Shown in pieces: positions 46,101-56,939 of a DNA stretch of 64,000 nucleotides. Positions within the stretch are counted from its first letter, which is position 1; each line of letters starts with the position of its first letter. The stretch spans positions 512,658,566 through 512,722,565 of the forward strand of contig CM040121.1 in NCBI GenBank assembly GCA_022559845.1. Direction: 5' to 3'. Both the position numbers and the translations under genes were made by a program. Origin of the DNA: Amorphophallus konjac. Its lineage: Eukaryota > Streptophyta > Magnoliopsida > Alismatales > Araceae. The notes under the pieces are model-generated. The model was not told where the DNA came from. It did no database searches and was given only the letters and a program-made list of their open reading frames with translations.

Positions 46101-49100
46101 AAGCCTATTTTACTATAGCTTAAACGGTTTCGGGTTACGGTATCGGTTTCGGGCGAAACCGATACCCGTTTCGCCCGAAATCGAGTCCCGAAACCATTCG
46201 GTTTCGGGCGAAACACGTGAACTCCAAACTTTGGAGTTCACGTGAGCCTCCCCCGACCCCGAAACCCCCTACCCCTGTCCCCTCCTGCTCCTGTCCCCTC
46301 CTCCCGCCCCCGAAACCCCCCTGCCCTAGCAGCAGCCGCGGCGGAAACAACTGGAGCAGCAGCAGCCAGCAGGCGCCGGCGGATCCCCTCCCGCCCTGCA
46401 GCAGCAGCAGGAGCAGCAGCAGCACTGCAGCAGCAGCCGCGGAGCAGCAACAGCAGTAGCCGCGGAGCAGCAGCAGGCCGGCCAGCAGCCCAGCAGCCCC
46501 GCCAGCCCCCCCCGGCGGATCCCCTCCCGCCCTGCAGCATCAGCAGGAGCAGCAACAGCACTGCAGCAGCAGCCGCGGAGCAGCAACAGCAGCAGCCGCG
46601 GAGCAGCAGCAGGCCGGCCAGCAGCCCAGCAGCCCCGCCAGCCCCCCCTGGCCGCCGCCCAGTGGCCCCTGCGCGCTGCTGTTGCCGCCTGGCCTGCACG
46701 TGCGTGCGTGCGTGCGTGACCTGCCAGCCGGCCAGCCCTAGCCCGCGATCCCCTCCCGCCCGGCGCCCACCACCTTGCCCTAATTAGCTCTGGTTAGGGC
46801 TAGGTAAGATTTCTTAGATGATTATTTTGTTAAATAATTCTGTTAATTTAGTGATTATACTAAAAATGTTAGTTTAGCCCCTATTAGACTATTAAATTTA
46901 GGGCTTTCATGTAATTATGTTTTGTAAGGGTCAATTCAAGTTCAATTAAGTTCCATTGACTAATTTTAACCTCTATCATGTTGGTAATTAATTTTTGTCA
47001 AGAGTGATTAGGCTAAAATTATAAATTAAATCTTAATTAGACTATTAAATTTGGGGCTTTCCTCTAATTAGGTTTAGTAAGATTCAATTGAAGCTCAATT
47101 AAGCTTCATTAATTAATTTGGACCTCTATCATGCTCGGGATTAATTTTTATGAAAGGTAATTAGGCTATATGTGTTAATTAAGCCATAATTACATTATTA
47201 ATTTTGGGACTTTCCTCTAATGAGGTTTAGTAAAGTTCAATTGAAGCTCAATTAAGCTTCATTGACTAATTTGGAGCTCTTTCATGTTGAATTGTATTTT
47301 TTTCATTGTACTTACAAGAGATTGTCTTTGATTGTCTTAATGCAGCATCATGTCTAGACGTCAGCAAACACAGGAGCAGCAAGGGCAGGAGGATCCGGGG
47401 TGGGCCCACATGTCCTTAGTTGATGCTAAGAGAAGGAAGGTTAAATGTAATTACTGTGGTAAGGAGATGTATGGCGGAATTACCAGAGGCAAGCAACATT
47501 TGGCAGGGGTACGAGGAGAGGTGAGACAATGCGACCACTGTCCACGAGAGGTGCGAGAGGAGATGCGCCAGTGCCTTTTGGGGAAAAAGGAGAGGGTGCA
47601 ACAAAGGGCTGAGGATGAGGAGGAAATTGCTGAGGAGATTTCTGGCAGAAGGGTTAGGAGGGATGATGATGAGGAAGGCACTAAAGATTCTGATCCGGAG
47701 CTGACTGAAGCAAGGGAGCGTGAAGAAGCCCGCTCGAAGGAAAGGAAAGGCACCCATGGGTTCAGGAGGGACCTACTCCAGTACAGCTGCACGACGTCCT
47801 GATGTTGCTGCCCCGCCCCCGCAGACGCAGAGAGTAGGCCCCATGGACAGTTATCTCCACAGAAGGCCCCAGGCTACACAACCTAAGATCAAAAGTGCAT
47901 TAAGAGGGGTCAAAAAATCTGCAGAAGTTGCAGGGCATGCATTTAAAAGCATCTGTAAATGGTTTTTTCATGCAGGTGTCCCTGCACATGCCGTTGAAAG
48001 TGAATATTTTCAACCTATGTTGGATGCCATAGCAGATGCTGGCCCTGGCTTGAAGGCGCCCTCACGTCGGGACATATACGGGCGTGGCCTTGAGGGAGAG
48101 GTTGAGGAGCTCCATCAGTGGGTTGAAAGCTTCAAGCATATATGGATGGAGAGAGGATGCACTATTATGTGTGATGGTTGGACTGCTACTCGAGAGGACC
48201 CGACAATTGAGGAGTTGAAGCAGATTTATGTGAGGCACACGCCAAGGGGAAAAGGACTCGTGTCAAAGTTGATTGAAAAAAGCACTCCAAAAGAGAAAAA
48301 AGCATCCTCAAAGGTTAAAAGGCGACTGGTTTCTTATGATTCTGATGATGATGATGATGATCATCCCGGAGGTGCTGCAGGTGGTACTAGTGCTGCAGGT
48401 GGTACAGGTGATGCAGGTGTTGCAGGTGGTACTACTGGAGGATATGGTTCACCAGGTTACGAAGGTGGCCAACAGCAAGCAGCTATTTATGGGTCGTGGA
48501 ATTATGAACCATCATTTCAGTTCCATCCATATCCGACCAGTGACTCTTCTCTTCCTCAACATTCCTATGTTGATATTGGATTCGAATCAAGCCAACCAAA
48601 CACTCTAACAGGGATCCAAAGAGGGATGCAGGACTTGGCTACCTCATTGTTTGGTTATAGTGAATATAGACCATACATGCAACCTGGTTATGGGTATCGA
48701 CATCAAGGGCCAGACGATGAGGGAGAAGGTTCTTCTAGTAATTATTATCCATATTAGGTAAGAATCAATGACTTTTTGTAACATTTATTTTGTCTAAATT
48801 GGTTTATTGTACTGCTTCTATTAATGTACAATGGAATATGACTTTAACTTTCACATGTTCAATGTTTGAAGTTAAATTTTTGTAGTTGTCTACTTCAAGG
48901 TTATTGCACTAACTTATACAGTCAAATGCATGTGTAATGATTTTTATGATTTTTGTGATTTTTTTGATTTTAAGTGATTATTTATATTTTTTATGATTTT
49001 TTTTTCAGATTTTTAGAATTAATTTTAATTTTTTTAACCTGTTATATGGGTTTCTGCCGAAACCGAAACCGAGTCCGAAACCGAAACCGCCATCCTTGTT

Positions 49101-50627
49101 GTGGTGTCTAGAGGGTGCAAGGGATGACTGAATGTTGTTAAGCAGACTTGTAAAAAGTAAATTTTCTGAATGAGTTAAGCTTACATATCTTTGTGCATGT
49201 GGGTTATAATTTGGCTGTGAAGTTTTTACCCCAACAAAAAATGTAGTGGACCTCAGAAATTTTGTGGTTCAATTATGAAACTTCAACATTTTTAGTTTTG
49301 ATATTTCCTGAATTATCGATTTATTGAAGTGCTTGCTTGAAATACTTCTAGCTGTTCTTTAATTGAAATTGCATTAATGTGCTCGCATCATCCATTTTCA
49401 ATCTGGAGTACAGTACTGTCTGCTGTTTGCATCATTTTGGTGGTGCTATCCATTTTTCGAAAAAAAAATATTTTGTTTGGTTGAAAGAAAACTTGTGCAT
49501 ATTTTTTATCCTTATTTTTATGTTGCTTCAAGTGATGTTAAAATAAGTGCTTTCCTTTGGTTTATTTTAATACAAAATCAATGTAGTGTTTGTAATACTT
49601 ATTTTTGTTGCACTTATAATTATACACATGCACACACACACACACGCACACACACGTGTACGCACATATTCAGATTCTGTTGTTGCAATAATAACCAATA
49701 ATAACTGATCCTCCCCCTTCTTCTAGTGTGCCTTTTGCTCAACTCCATTCTTTGAACAATTTTCTATCCCCTTACTGTTGGACAAACTTTCTTCATCTCT
49801 TCCTTTGGCAAAGGTATGGGTAACCGAGCTTCTTCTGTTAACAAATCCATGTGTTTGTTACTGTTTATGTACCATGTAACTTTTCTCTTAAATGTTCACA
49901 GCTTGATTCGTTGAAGTATCTTGGCAGTTGCATACTCTGTTATGGAGCTCATAGGATGTCCAAGCATGCAAAGACCTTATGGCTGTCTTTGAAAGAAGTT
50001 ATCTTTAATTACCCACAGGAACCTTTCATGCCAGTTTCAGAATCTGTTGGGGAGAGTGAATCACAGGCTCATCAGATAGGGAGAGAAGCTTTAAACTGTT
50101 TACGAACAGCCATTTCACAGTTAAATAAAACAGACGGTGGCACATTTACAAGTTTAATAATTGAAGATGAAGACATTGAGGGGGTCTTCTTGTCTATGAT
50201 TTGTCAGAGAAGTCGGAAGGCATGTCTGTAGAACACCTGCAAAATCTCAGTGCTGTAAGAAGTGTTTTGTGTGAATTGGTTAAAGTTTCCAGCTCTTTCT
50301 GTAATGGAGTGTTTAAAAGATTCTTTCCCCGGTTGATGGGTGCCCTGGGGGTGACCGGGGATGGTTCATCTTCTTTTTCTGATACTACATTTGACAGAAG
50401 AGGGAACTTTGGAGCCCTCTACCTGTCTGTTGGGCTCCTTTCATCATGCAGAGACTTGGCTGTTGCTGCTCAAGATCACTCAGAAGTCATTTCAGTACAT
50501 AATGGGTGGTGCTCTGTGCTTCAAAATTTTTCCATTCCATTTACTCATGTTCTTGGTTGTCTAGTAAAACATGGCAGCTCCGAAGCGATAAATGAAAAGA
50601 TTGGAGTTAGAAACCTGTCCTACAGTG
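31179..50627 (+). CDS. MMS19: MMS19 homologue, 5' half (exons 1-10)
   Basis: HEAT-repeat scaffold of the cytosolic iron-sulfur targeting complex. In plants it works with AE7 and CIA1 to deliver Fe-S clusters to DNA repair, replication and demethylation enzymes. Exons with GT-AG borders and continuous phase: 31179-31250, 31559-31621, 31749-31803, 33940-34037, 34313-34471, 34575-34634, 45253-45441, 45736-45789, 49727-49813, 49902-50627. They give about 520 of the roughly 1130 residues usual for plants. Diagnostic stretches are LTTTDNVVRARGILLLAEIL, GALVGCLALLRRK and CSTPFFEQFSIPLLLDKL. The start was chosen because MAKVTSWIQHVEAF aligns with the family N-terminus. The C-terminal half is not in the window. 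Exon 10 has a frameshift. Introns 6 and 8 are filled with transposons. Confidence 0.9.
31804..33939 (+). other. MMS19 intron 3
   Basis: 2.1 kb, AT-rich with no recognisable coding domain. A block at about 33250-33480 is purine-rich and is followed by a run of 16 or so G near 33508-33523, a likely sequencing-difficult spot. Confidence 0.7.
35279..35701. mobile_element. MITE-like element with CATAGTTGTCAAGG ends
   Basis: Left end CATAGTTGTCAAGGGAGTCG and right end CGCCTTGACAACTATGG are inverted repeats of about 15 bp. The interior has further GCCTAGGCGA-type short palindromes and no coding capacity. Flanks GGATGCAAGTTGCA and GGATACAACCTTGCA are similar but not identical, so the target duplication is uncertain. 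The superfamily is unknown. Confidence 0.65.
35954..36995 (+). mobile_element. 5'-truncated L1-type LINE (copy 2)
   Basis: Only the 3' end is present, matching the larger LINE from about 62490 to its poly-A. It includes the zf-RVT region and the terminal WWLIFHATLWMLWGEWNNRI stretch, and ends CCACCCACTTTCAAAAAAAAA. AACAAGAAGTG occurs at 35943-35953 and again at 36996-37006, an 11 bp target duplication. The frame has several stops. 5' truncation with a poly-A tail and a variable-length duplication is the hallmark of LINE target-primed insertion. Confidence 0.9.
37856..38450 (-). mobile_element. TRIM-like element (copy 2)
   Basis: Two direct repeats beginning TGTCATGACTTGAT lie 328 bp apart (37856 and 38184), each about 260 bp and containing the TRIM-typical ATATGGGACTAATCT. 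Just before the second repeat, GCTCTAAAACCA resembles the complement of a tRNA-Met primer site with three changes. This puts the element on the minus strand. There is no coding capacity, as usual for TRIMs. Confidence 0.65.
38500..40140 (-). mobile_element. Probable LTR retrotransposon fragment (LTR and leader)
   Basis: On the minus strand a TATA-like CTATAAATAAG lies near 39892-39902, followed downstream by an R/U5-like stretch and a GC-rich leader to about 38900. Toward 40140 the plus strand has GGGTCGGGTCGGGTCG. No second LTR or coding domain is visible, so boundaries and family are uncertain. Open frames in the 38.9-39.8 kb part reflect GC content. Confidence 0.35.
41231..41846 (-). pseudogene. 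hAT-A transposase N-terminal remnant
   Basis: Starts MPRRQQTQEQQGQEDPG, then a TGA replaces the Trp codon before AHMSL. The BED-type zinc finger Cys pair CNYCGKEMYGGI is kept. A second stop follows near CDNCPQEV. From 41665 the frame is open through the acidic RRVRRDDDEEGTKDSDPEL stretch and GPMDSYLHRRPQATQ to GVKNQQKLQGMHLN. There the coding sequence jumps to the 3' UTR, so the catalytic and dimerisation regions are gone. Confidence 0.85.
41905..42860. repeat. 153 bp tandem repeats in hAT-A
   Basis: GCATGCTCCCACCCC-type anchors start at 41948, 42101, 42254, 42407, 42560 and 42713, exactly 153 bp apart. Units also share TTCAATTGAGCCTAAG and CAATTTCTATGACCTAATTA. The array lies just upstream of the transposase start on the minus strand. 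Confidence 0.95.
43661..43672 (-). other. TRIM primer binding site
   Basis: The plus strand reads GCTCTGATACCA, whose complement TGGTATCAGAGC pairs with initiator tRNA-Met. It directly adjoins the LTR at 43673. Confidence 0.9.
46850..47310. repeat. ~153 bp tandem repeats in hAT-B
   Basis: GGGCTTTC-type anchors start at 46901, 47054 and 47206, so the period is 152-153 bp. Units carry CAATTGAAGCTCAATTAAGC and are the reverse-complement relatives of those in hAT-A. Confidence 0.85.
47350..48757 (+). pseudogene. hAT-B transposase: BED finger fused to C-terminal tail
   Basis: Starts MSRRQQTQEQQGQEDPGWAH with an intact BED-type CNYCGKEMYGG and later His residues. A one-base shift near 47725 moves the frame to one open from 47720 to 48757. 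This continues GPMDSYLHRRPQATQ, the DUF659 beginning and MCDGWTAT, then jumps directly to REDPTIEELKQIYVRHTPRG. In hAT-C these two points are about 2.3 kb apart. The DDE catalytic core and hAT dimerisation domain are therefore missing. The tail is Asp- and Gly-rich and ends SNYYPY. A spliced or shifted product might still bind DNA (inference). Confidence 0.85.
49626..49660. repeat. CA microsatellite in MMS19 intron 8
   Basis: Imperfect CACACA run with CG interruptions. The rest of the intron from 49107 to 49726 is T-rich with no gene seen. Confidence 0.8.
49902..50627 (+). pseudogene. MMS19: MMS19 exon 10 with frameshift
   Basis: The frame from exon 9 reads LDSLKYLGSCILCYGAHRMS through EDEDIEG, then diverges and stops at TAG 50229-50231. 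MMS19-like sequence resumes in another frame as VYDLSEKSEGMSVEH and continues through FKRFFPRLMGALG and FGALYLSVGLLSSCRDL to a GT donor at 50628. The switch falls between 50180 and 50228. A run of five G at 50180-50184 is the simplest site for a one-base loss. Either the allele is a pseudogene or the assembly is wrong here. Confidence 0.8.
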
Positions 50628-50929
50628 GTAAACAATATTTACTGTTCTATTTTTTCCCTTGTGTTTTTTGCTAACTGTTACGTTCATTTCATTTGCCTTC
50701 TATCTGATGCCAAAAAACATTCAATTCTTTTTGCCAACAAGTTGGATCACCAATGCTCTAAAATGTGTCTATGCTATGGGTGCCAATGAGCCAGTTGAGG
50801 CCTTGGGCAGCAAACATAGGCACACAAATGGATATGATGGTGCCTGGACTGGTCTAGTACATGCATGGGGTGGGCTCATTTTAATCGCAAGCTCCTTTCT
50901 CTCTCTAGACTTTCTAGAGAGAGAAGCTC
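50628..50929 (+). other. Start of the MMS19 intron after exon 10
   Basis: Opens GTAAAC with T-rich sequence. No further MMS19 exon is found before the window end, so the intron exceeds 13 kb or the gene is truncated. Confidence 0.6.
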
Positions 50930-50947
50930 TAGGTTTCCCTGTGGGTT

Positions 50948-52830
50948 TTGTGCGTGGAGGTGAGTCAGGGGGTGGCCCCCTCTGGGGTTGTCGGAGGGCC
51001 CCGAGCACCTCCTCGGAGGTGTTTCCGTTGTGGGTCTTCCGGTCACTTTCGCATGGAATGCACTCTTCTGGCTGGTGGATTTGGGGCGTATGGTGTTGGC
51101 AGAGTGCAGAGGCAGCGGAGGTCGTACGCGGAGGTTCTCAGGATTCTCCCACCGGCAGGTGGTGCCGGGAGGGCAGACAGAGGAGGTGTGTGGCCCTGCT
51201 ACCCAAATCTGTCGGGAGGGAGACTCTTGACTTGGGGGGCTTGCTTCAGATAGTATCTCCCTCCGCCGGGAGTGGCTATCCCAGTGTGTTTGTTTGTCCC
51301 TGATTCAAGGGGTGTTGGATGTGACCAAGGCCAAGGTTCTCTTGGAGGACCGGTGGTGTCTGGGGGCTCCGTGGGATGTCCGACATGCCTTTAAGGGCTC
51401 GCTGGTGGTGGTGGTCTCCACTTTGGAAGGGGCGAGGTTTGTGGTGGAAGTAGGGGTTCTTGCTGTGCAGGGCTCCATCCTTCGTGCCCAGGCGTGGAAC
51501 CCAGAAAGAGGGACCTTCGCCACAGTGGGTCATGGTGGCTCCGGCTCACTGGCATCCTGCTCTGGCTTTGCGATGAATCGGGCCTTCGCTTCTTGGCCGG
51601 TTCCTTTGCTTAGTTGGAAACAGGGTCGATCTAGATGTGTGGGGAGGACATAGCCATCACAGCGGAGGCCTGTGTTTTCGTCCCGACTGTTGTCTCAGTC
51701 CCGTTGGCGATTACTTTCTCTAACGGAGGGGCGGAATACGTCGTGGGGGTGTCCATTCGTCCGGTCGAGGAGGAGCAACGACTGGAGTTTCAGTAGGGTC
51801 TAGGGTTTCTGTAACCCTAGACGGAGGTGGAAGAAGGTGGAGTGGCGAGCGGTTTGAATTCAAACCGGCCTGCCCGTTCGGTCGGCCCTACCAATCTGGT
51901 TCGTAGCCCAAATCAGCCTGTTAGCCTTAAGGACCGGCTTGGTTGCTCTTCGGGTCTCCGGGTACTGAATGACTTACCCGGATCCGAGCACGTCTGCTTA
52001 ATAGGTTCGCACGAGCCCATTACTGCTCATCTCCCCCGCTCGTTTTAATCGTCTGAGCCCACTCCCTCCTCTGACGGCCTGTAGCTCAGCTTCAGCCTCT
52101 CCTCCGGCGGACCTTTTGCAGATCTTCGGCGGCCTCCTCCGCCTGTAGGGAGGCAGCCCAGAGCCCCTCCCAGAGGCGGTCTTGATCGGCGGGAGGACCG
52201 TGGCGTCCCCTCCCTATGGCAGGCCCTCATCAGCCGCCCAGTCCAGGGTGAGCAATGGTTGGCCGGGGGCCAACGAGTGGTGGAGGATCCTTGCGGTCAG
52301 TTGTAACCAGCGGATGGTGGTGCGACTTCTCGTCTATTCCCCCATCGAAGGTACGGAGATGCAGCCCTACCTCGGATCGGCCTTGTCGGAAGCTGCGCTT
52401 GTTGGGACGCCTGCTTTTGGACGGGGGCCTTTTGGTGATGCTGGTGTTGGCAGTTCGGCGTAGGAGTTGCAAGTGTTGATGAGGCAGTGAGTTCAAAGTG
52501 GTTCAAATGAGCCTTTGGTGGCTGTTGGGGGTGTCGGCACTGGCTCTTCGGTGGTTCCTTCCTTGTCTTTGGTGCCATACTAGGTGCCAGTCAGTTGGGA
52601 GTTTGGTTGCCCTTCTAAGCTAGAGTTGGAGCTGGAGCTACAATTAGTGGCTGAAGGGGTTGGAGGGGAATATGGTTTGATTCCAGTTGGGGATGGGTGG
52701 AGAGAAAGGGCTTCCTTGAGGATGGTGGAAGTGAGGGAGCTACTGTGGTTTGTGGAGAAGATGACGGGGGAACAGGTGAGGGAGGTGGTGAGGTTGGCAT
52801 CTCTTATGCGGCTGCGGAGAAGGATGTGAG
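50948..52830 (+). pseudogene. LINE ORF1
   Basis: A CCHC zinc knuckle CFRCGSSGHFRMEC lies at about 51020-51061, typical of plant L1 ORF1 nucleic-acid-binding proteins. Downstream frames (51294-51650 and near 52600-52830) carry parts such as TKAKVLLEDRWCLGAPWDVR and the Glu/Gly-rich tail ending YAAAEKD. The tail resumes as VSGAFSKIRKKWGASIR after the hAT-C insertion. Frames are broken several times. Confidence 0.7.
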
Positions 52831-53229
52831 CAAGGTTGGCAGTGTCGGTTTCGGACTCGGTTTTAGCTGAGTCCGAAACCGAAACGACTCGGTTTTGGTT
52901 TCTGTTTCGGTTTCGTCCGAAACCGGTTGAAACCCAGTCAAAAGGTAAAAAAAAATCAAAATAAGTCTAAAAAATCAGAAATAAATCGGAAAAATATAAA
53001 TAATCACATAAAAATTAAAAAATTCATTAGACATGCATTTGATTGTACAGAAATTAGATTAAGTACAATAAACATGAAGTAGGCATTGAAGTTCAAACAT
53101 TGAACATGTTAAACTAATATTCTTGAGTACATACTAAACATGAAGTAGGTTCAAGCACATGGGAATAAACCTAATTAGACACAGTAAATGTTATAGAAAT
53201 TAAATGATCTTTACCTAAATGAAGAGACA

Positions 53230-56200
53230 CTAATATGGGTAATAACTAGAACCTTCTCCCTCATCGTCTGGCTTTTGATGTTGATACCTATAAGAGGGTT
53301 GCATGTATTGTGTATATTCACTATAACCAAACAATGAGGTAGCCAAGTCTTGCATCCCTCTTTGGATCCCTCTTGGAGTGTAAGGTTATCGGCTTGATTC
53401 GAATCCAGAATCCGCGTAAGAATCTTGAGGATGAGAAGATGAACTGGATGGAACTGGAATTCTGGTTCATGACCCCACCCATAAATGGCTGCTTCCTGTT
53501 GCCCACCTCCATAACCTGATGGATGCCCATATTGGCTCTGTAAATCATATCCTCGCTCACTATGACTGTATCCTCGGCCTGTGTCCGTGTGGAAGGAGGA
53601 CCATATGTGCCACCGCCAGTAGTAGCACCTGCAGCTGCACTGGGATCATCATCATCATCATCACCAGCATCATCATCATCACCATCAGAAACCAGTTGCC
53701 TTTTAGCCTTTGGGGATGTTTTTTTCTCTTTTGGTGCCAATTTTTCAGTCATCTTTGACATGAGTCCTTTTCTCCTTGGCGTGTGTCTCACATAAATCTG
53801 CTTCAACTACTCAATTGTCGGGTCCTCTCGAGCAACAGCACTAGTCCTCTCAGTTAGCCCATGCACTGATGTACTTCTTCTTAAAGATGAAGGTGGCTTG
53901 ACCATTCTAGGAGTGACTGGCCTGCTATTTGATTCTGAGTATCTAGCTGGCTCAAACTCAGGCTGTTGCTCAGTGTCATGAACAAACAAAGCTGGGTCTC
54001 TTCTCTGGTGCGCTTGAGTCTCTCTGGCCCTCTTTGTTGCTCTTTTGAATTCTGGATCTCTTGGCTCATCTTCATCTAGTATGTCCTCTGCCCATCTTCT
54101 ATCATCATCATCAAAAACGGGCGCATCAACCTGCTCTCGTGTCTCCACCCAAGACTGCAAGGGATTCTCATCATCAAATAAAGCGTCCACATCAATTTCT
54201 GGAATTGCATCCTCTACGACGCGTTCGTCCCTCAGCTGTTGTCTTAACTTCATGTTTTTTATTCTCAGTCTCATATTGTAGTGGCAGTAAACCAATTTTT
54301 CTAACCGTTCAGCCTTTAGTCGATTGCGAACCTTTGAGTGTATAAGGCTTAACGTGCTCCAATTTCTTTCACATTGGCTTGCCGATGTTGTTTGACTGAG
54401 CACCCTAATTGCAATGAAAGTCAAGCCCACATCTCGGTTGTTCACCATTATCCACCAGTCAGCTGTTCCACCAACCATAAACAAATAAATGTAAGGTGTA
54501 CTAATACATATTGAGGTTAAGAAAGCACAAAAATAAAATATACTTGGGCTCACTCTTCCCACAGCGTATTGCAATTGGGAGTCAGAATATGTCCCAGTCC
54601 TCATTCTATAATAGTTCATCTACAAAGATAAAGTAATAGATTAACATAATGACTTAAGTAAATTCTATACCTCTTATTGATAAAATCAATAAAGGTCAAC
54701 CTCTACTTCGGCCTGAAGTCTCTTTTCTAGTGTCCTCGATAAACGACCAATGACTTTTAAAGTGCCTTGGAGCATCTCGTCATCAACTTGTACATTGGCA
54801 TCGTGATCGTACATAAATCGAGAGTTGAGGAAATAACCTACGTTTGTGTATAATTAACTAAATGTTAGATATAAAATAACATATAGGCATTACCCCCCTG
54901 GGCGGGTGACTTGCTCAAATTAAGAGACGGAATGGCTCACTCGAGGTCGACCTATAGGCATTACCCCCTGCCCCCTGGAGGTCTGGACTGGACCTGCCCC
55001 TGGCAGAACCTGACCAGGTCGACCTGGGACCTGGGCAGGTCCCAGGTCGACCTGGCCAGGTTTCCAGCAGCCTCAGCCGGTCAGCCCTTAGGGCCCAATC
55101 CCTCATTCCCATTCCCCTGGGACGGTGGCCCACCAGCGTAGTCAAATCTAATGTGTTTATCCTAACCGTGTTACTTTAATCTAAAGAACAATGTTTCAGT
55201 ACAATTAATCACTCACCAGCTGCATGCAAGTCGTGGTGTAATGTATTGTCCCATCTCTGGTCAATCATTTTCCACCATTTTGCATAATCTCTGGGAAAGG
55301 AATCCTGTAACTCTAATTTGGCACGGTCCATGGCCTCGTACAGATATCCCATATCATTCTTCTCATCGCCATCCACCATTCTAGGACCTTCACGAGAGGT
55401 GTGACTACTTTCATGTACTGTGAGACCCTGCCCCAGAATTTGTTGTCTTCCACGATGTGGTAGACATCTAAATATTCCATCTGAGCATCAACATTGGCCT
55501 TGTCGATGTATTCCCGCAGGACATTGTGCTACATGAAAGCTTTCAGCTCATTCTTATGCCTGTGCAAATAAATGAAATTTGAATCAAATACGGATCATAT
55601 CTATAAGGATAAAGTATCCAGAATTGAGATCAATGTTATACCTGTGCAGAGACTCCAAAGAAATGAAATTCGAAGCAAATCTGGGTTGCCCTGCACGGAT
55701 GATATCTCGCCCCCCACTCGCATGCTCCCTGAACATATTCAAGATCCTAGGATGGCCATAAATATACTGAGTTTTTGTGCCTTGTCAATTGTCTTCTTCA
55801 CATGATTTTCCTTCCCTATGTCTTCAAGCATCAGATCTAGACAATGTGCTGCACATGGGAGCCAATATAAATGCCTGCGCTTCTGCATCAATTTCTTCCT
55901 ACAGCCTTATAACTGGCTTCATTATCAGTCACTACTTGCACAACATTCTCCTCTCCAATTTGGTCTACCATCTTATCCATCAAACTAAACAAATAATTGA
56001 CATTTTTTCATAATTTGATGCATCTACAGATTTAACAAAATATTGTACCTTCGATGCAATAGACCAAAAAATTAATCATGGACTTCTTCGTGGTACCAGT
56101 CCAGCCATCACACATGATGGTGCATCCTCTCTCCATCCATATATGTTTGAAACTTTCAACCCAGTCATGGAGCTCCTCAACCTCTCCCTCAAGGCCACGC

Positions 56201-56886
56201 CCGTATATGTCTCGACGTGACGGAGCCTTCAAGCTAGGGCCAGCATCTGCTATGGCATCTGGCATAGGTTGGAAATATTCGCTTTCAGCTGCATGTGCAG
56301 GGACACCAGCATGGAAAAATCATTTGCAGATACTTTTAAATGCATGCCCTGCAACTTCTGCAGATTTTTTTACCCCTCTCAATGCTTGCTTGATTTTAGG
56401 TTGTGTACTATGGGGCCTGCTCTCTGCGGACAGCACTAGTGTCAGGACGTCGTCCAGCTGTACTGGAGTAGGTCCCTGAACTATGGGTGTCTTTCCTTTC
56501 CTTCGAGCGGTTTGTTCACGCTCCATTGCTTCAGTCAGCTCTGGATCTGAATCCTCAGTGCCTTCCTCATCATCATCTCTCCTTCTCCTTCTGTCCGAAA
56601 TCTCCTCAGCAATTTCAACCTCATCTTCAGCCCTTTGTTGCATCCTCTCCTTTTTGCCCAGAAGGCACTGGCGCATTTCTTCTTGGACCTCTCGGGGGCA
56701 TCTATCACATTGTTTCACCTCTCCTTACCCCTGTTAAATGTTGTTTTCCTCTAGTAATTCCGCCATGTAACTCTTACCACAATAATTTCATTTCACTTTT
56801 CTTCTCTTAGCATCAACTAAGGAGAGGTGGGCCCACCCCAGATCCTCCTGCCCTTGTTGCTCCTGACTTTGTTCACGTCTAGGCAT
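53230..56886 (-). pseudogene. hAT-C transposase (BED, DUF659, hAT dimerisation)
   Basis: Starts MPRREQSQEQQGQEDLGW. The first BED Cys codon is TGA. The acidic stretch and GVKKSAEVAGHAFKSIC follow. DUF659 begins at about 56265 with EEVEELHDWVESFKHIWMER and MCDGWTGTTKKSMINFLVY. The central region (about 54620-56030) has small exons or decay that I cannot resolve. The dimerisation domain lies at 54619-54280 (SQCERNWSTLSLIHSKVRNR, then EKLVYCHYNMRLR). A TAG at 53807 interrupts PTIEELKQ. The Asp-rich tail ends EGEGSSYYPY. Full-length members of such families cut and paste DNA using a DDE core. Confidence 0.85.
54888..55140. other. GC-rich insertion inside hAT-C
   Basis: A strikingly GC-rich patch in AT-rich transposon sequence, with TATAGGCATTACCCCC at both 54892 and 54954 and a palindromic core around CCAGGTCGACCTGG. 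It has no counterpart in hAT-A or hAT-B. The origin is unknown. Confidence 0.5.
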
Positions 56887-56939
56887 GATGTTGCATTAAG
56901 ACAGTCAAAGACAAATAGTTGTAAGTACAATGAAAAAAT

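Larger units (their letters stand above)
46076..49098 (+). mobile_element. hAT-B: hAT element with its catalytic centre deleted
   Basis: 3023 bp in MMS19 intron 8, between exact 8 bp duplications TTGTGGTG (46068-46075 and 49099-49106). Ends are CATGGTTCCGG and, inverted, CAAGGATGGCGGTTTCGG. GTTTCGG/CCGAAAC arrays occur at 46083-46215 and 49045-49090. The order is array, GCAG-rich block (46320-46690), about three 153 bp repeats (46850-47300), transposase remnant, AT-rich 3' UTR, array. It lies in the same direction as MMS19. Confidence 0.93.

Noticed and set aside
46135..46787. Long Ala/Pro/Ser or Leu/Cys frames
   Set aside because: Translations of the GCAG-rich block of hAT-B in several frames.
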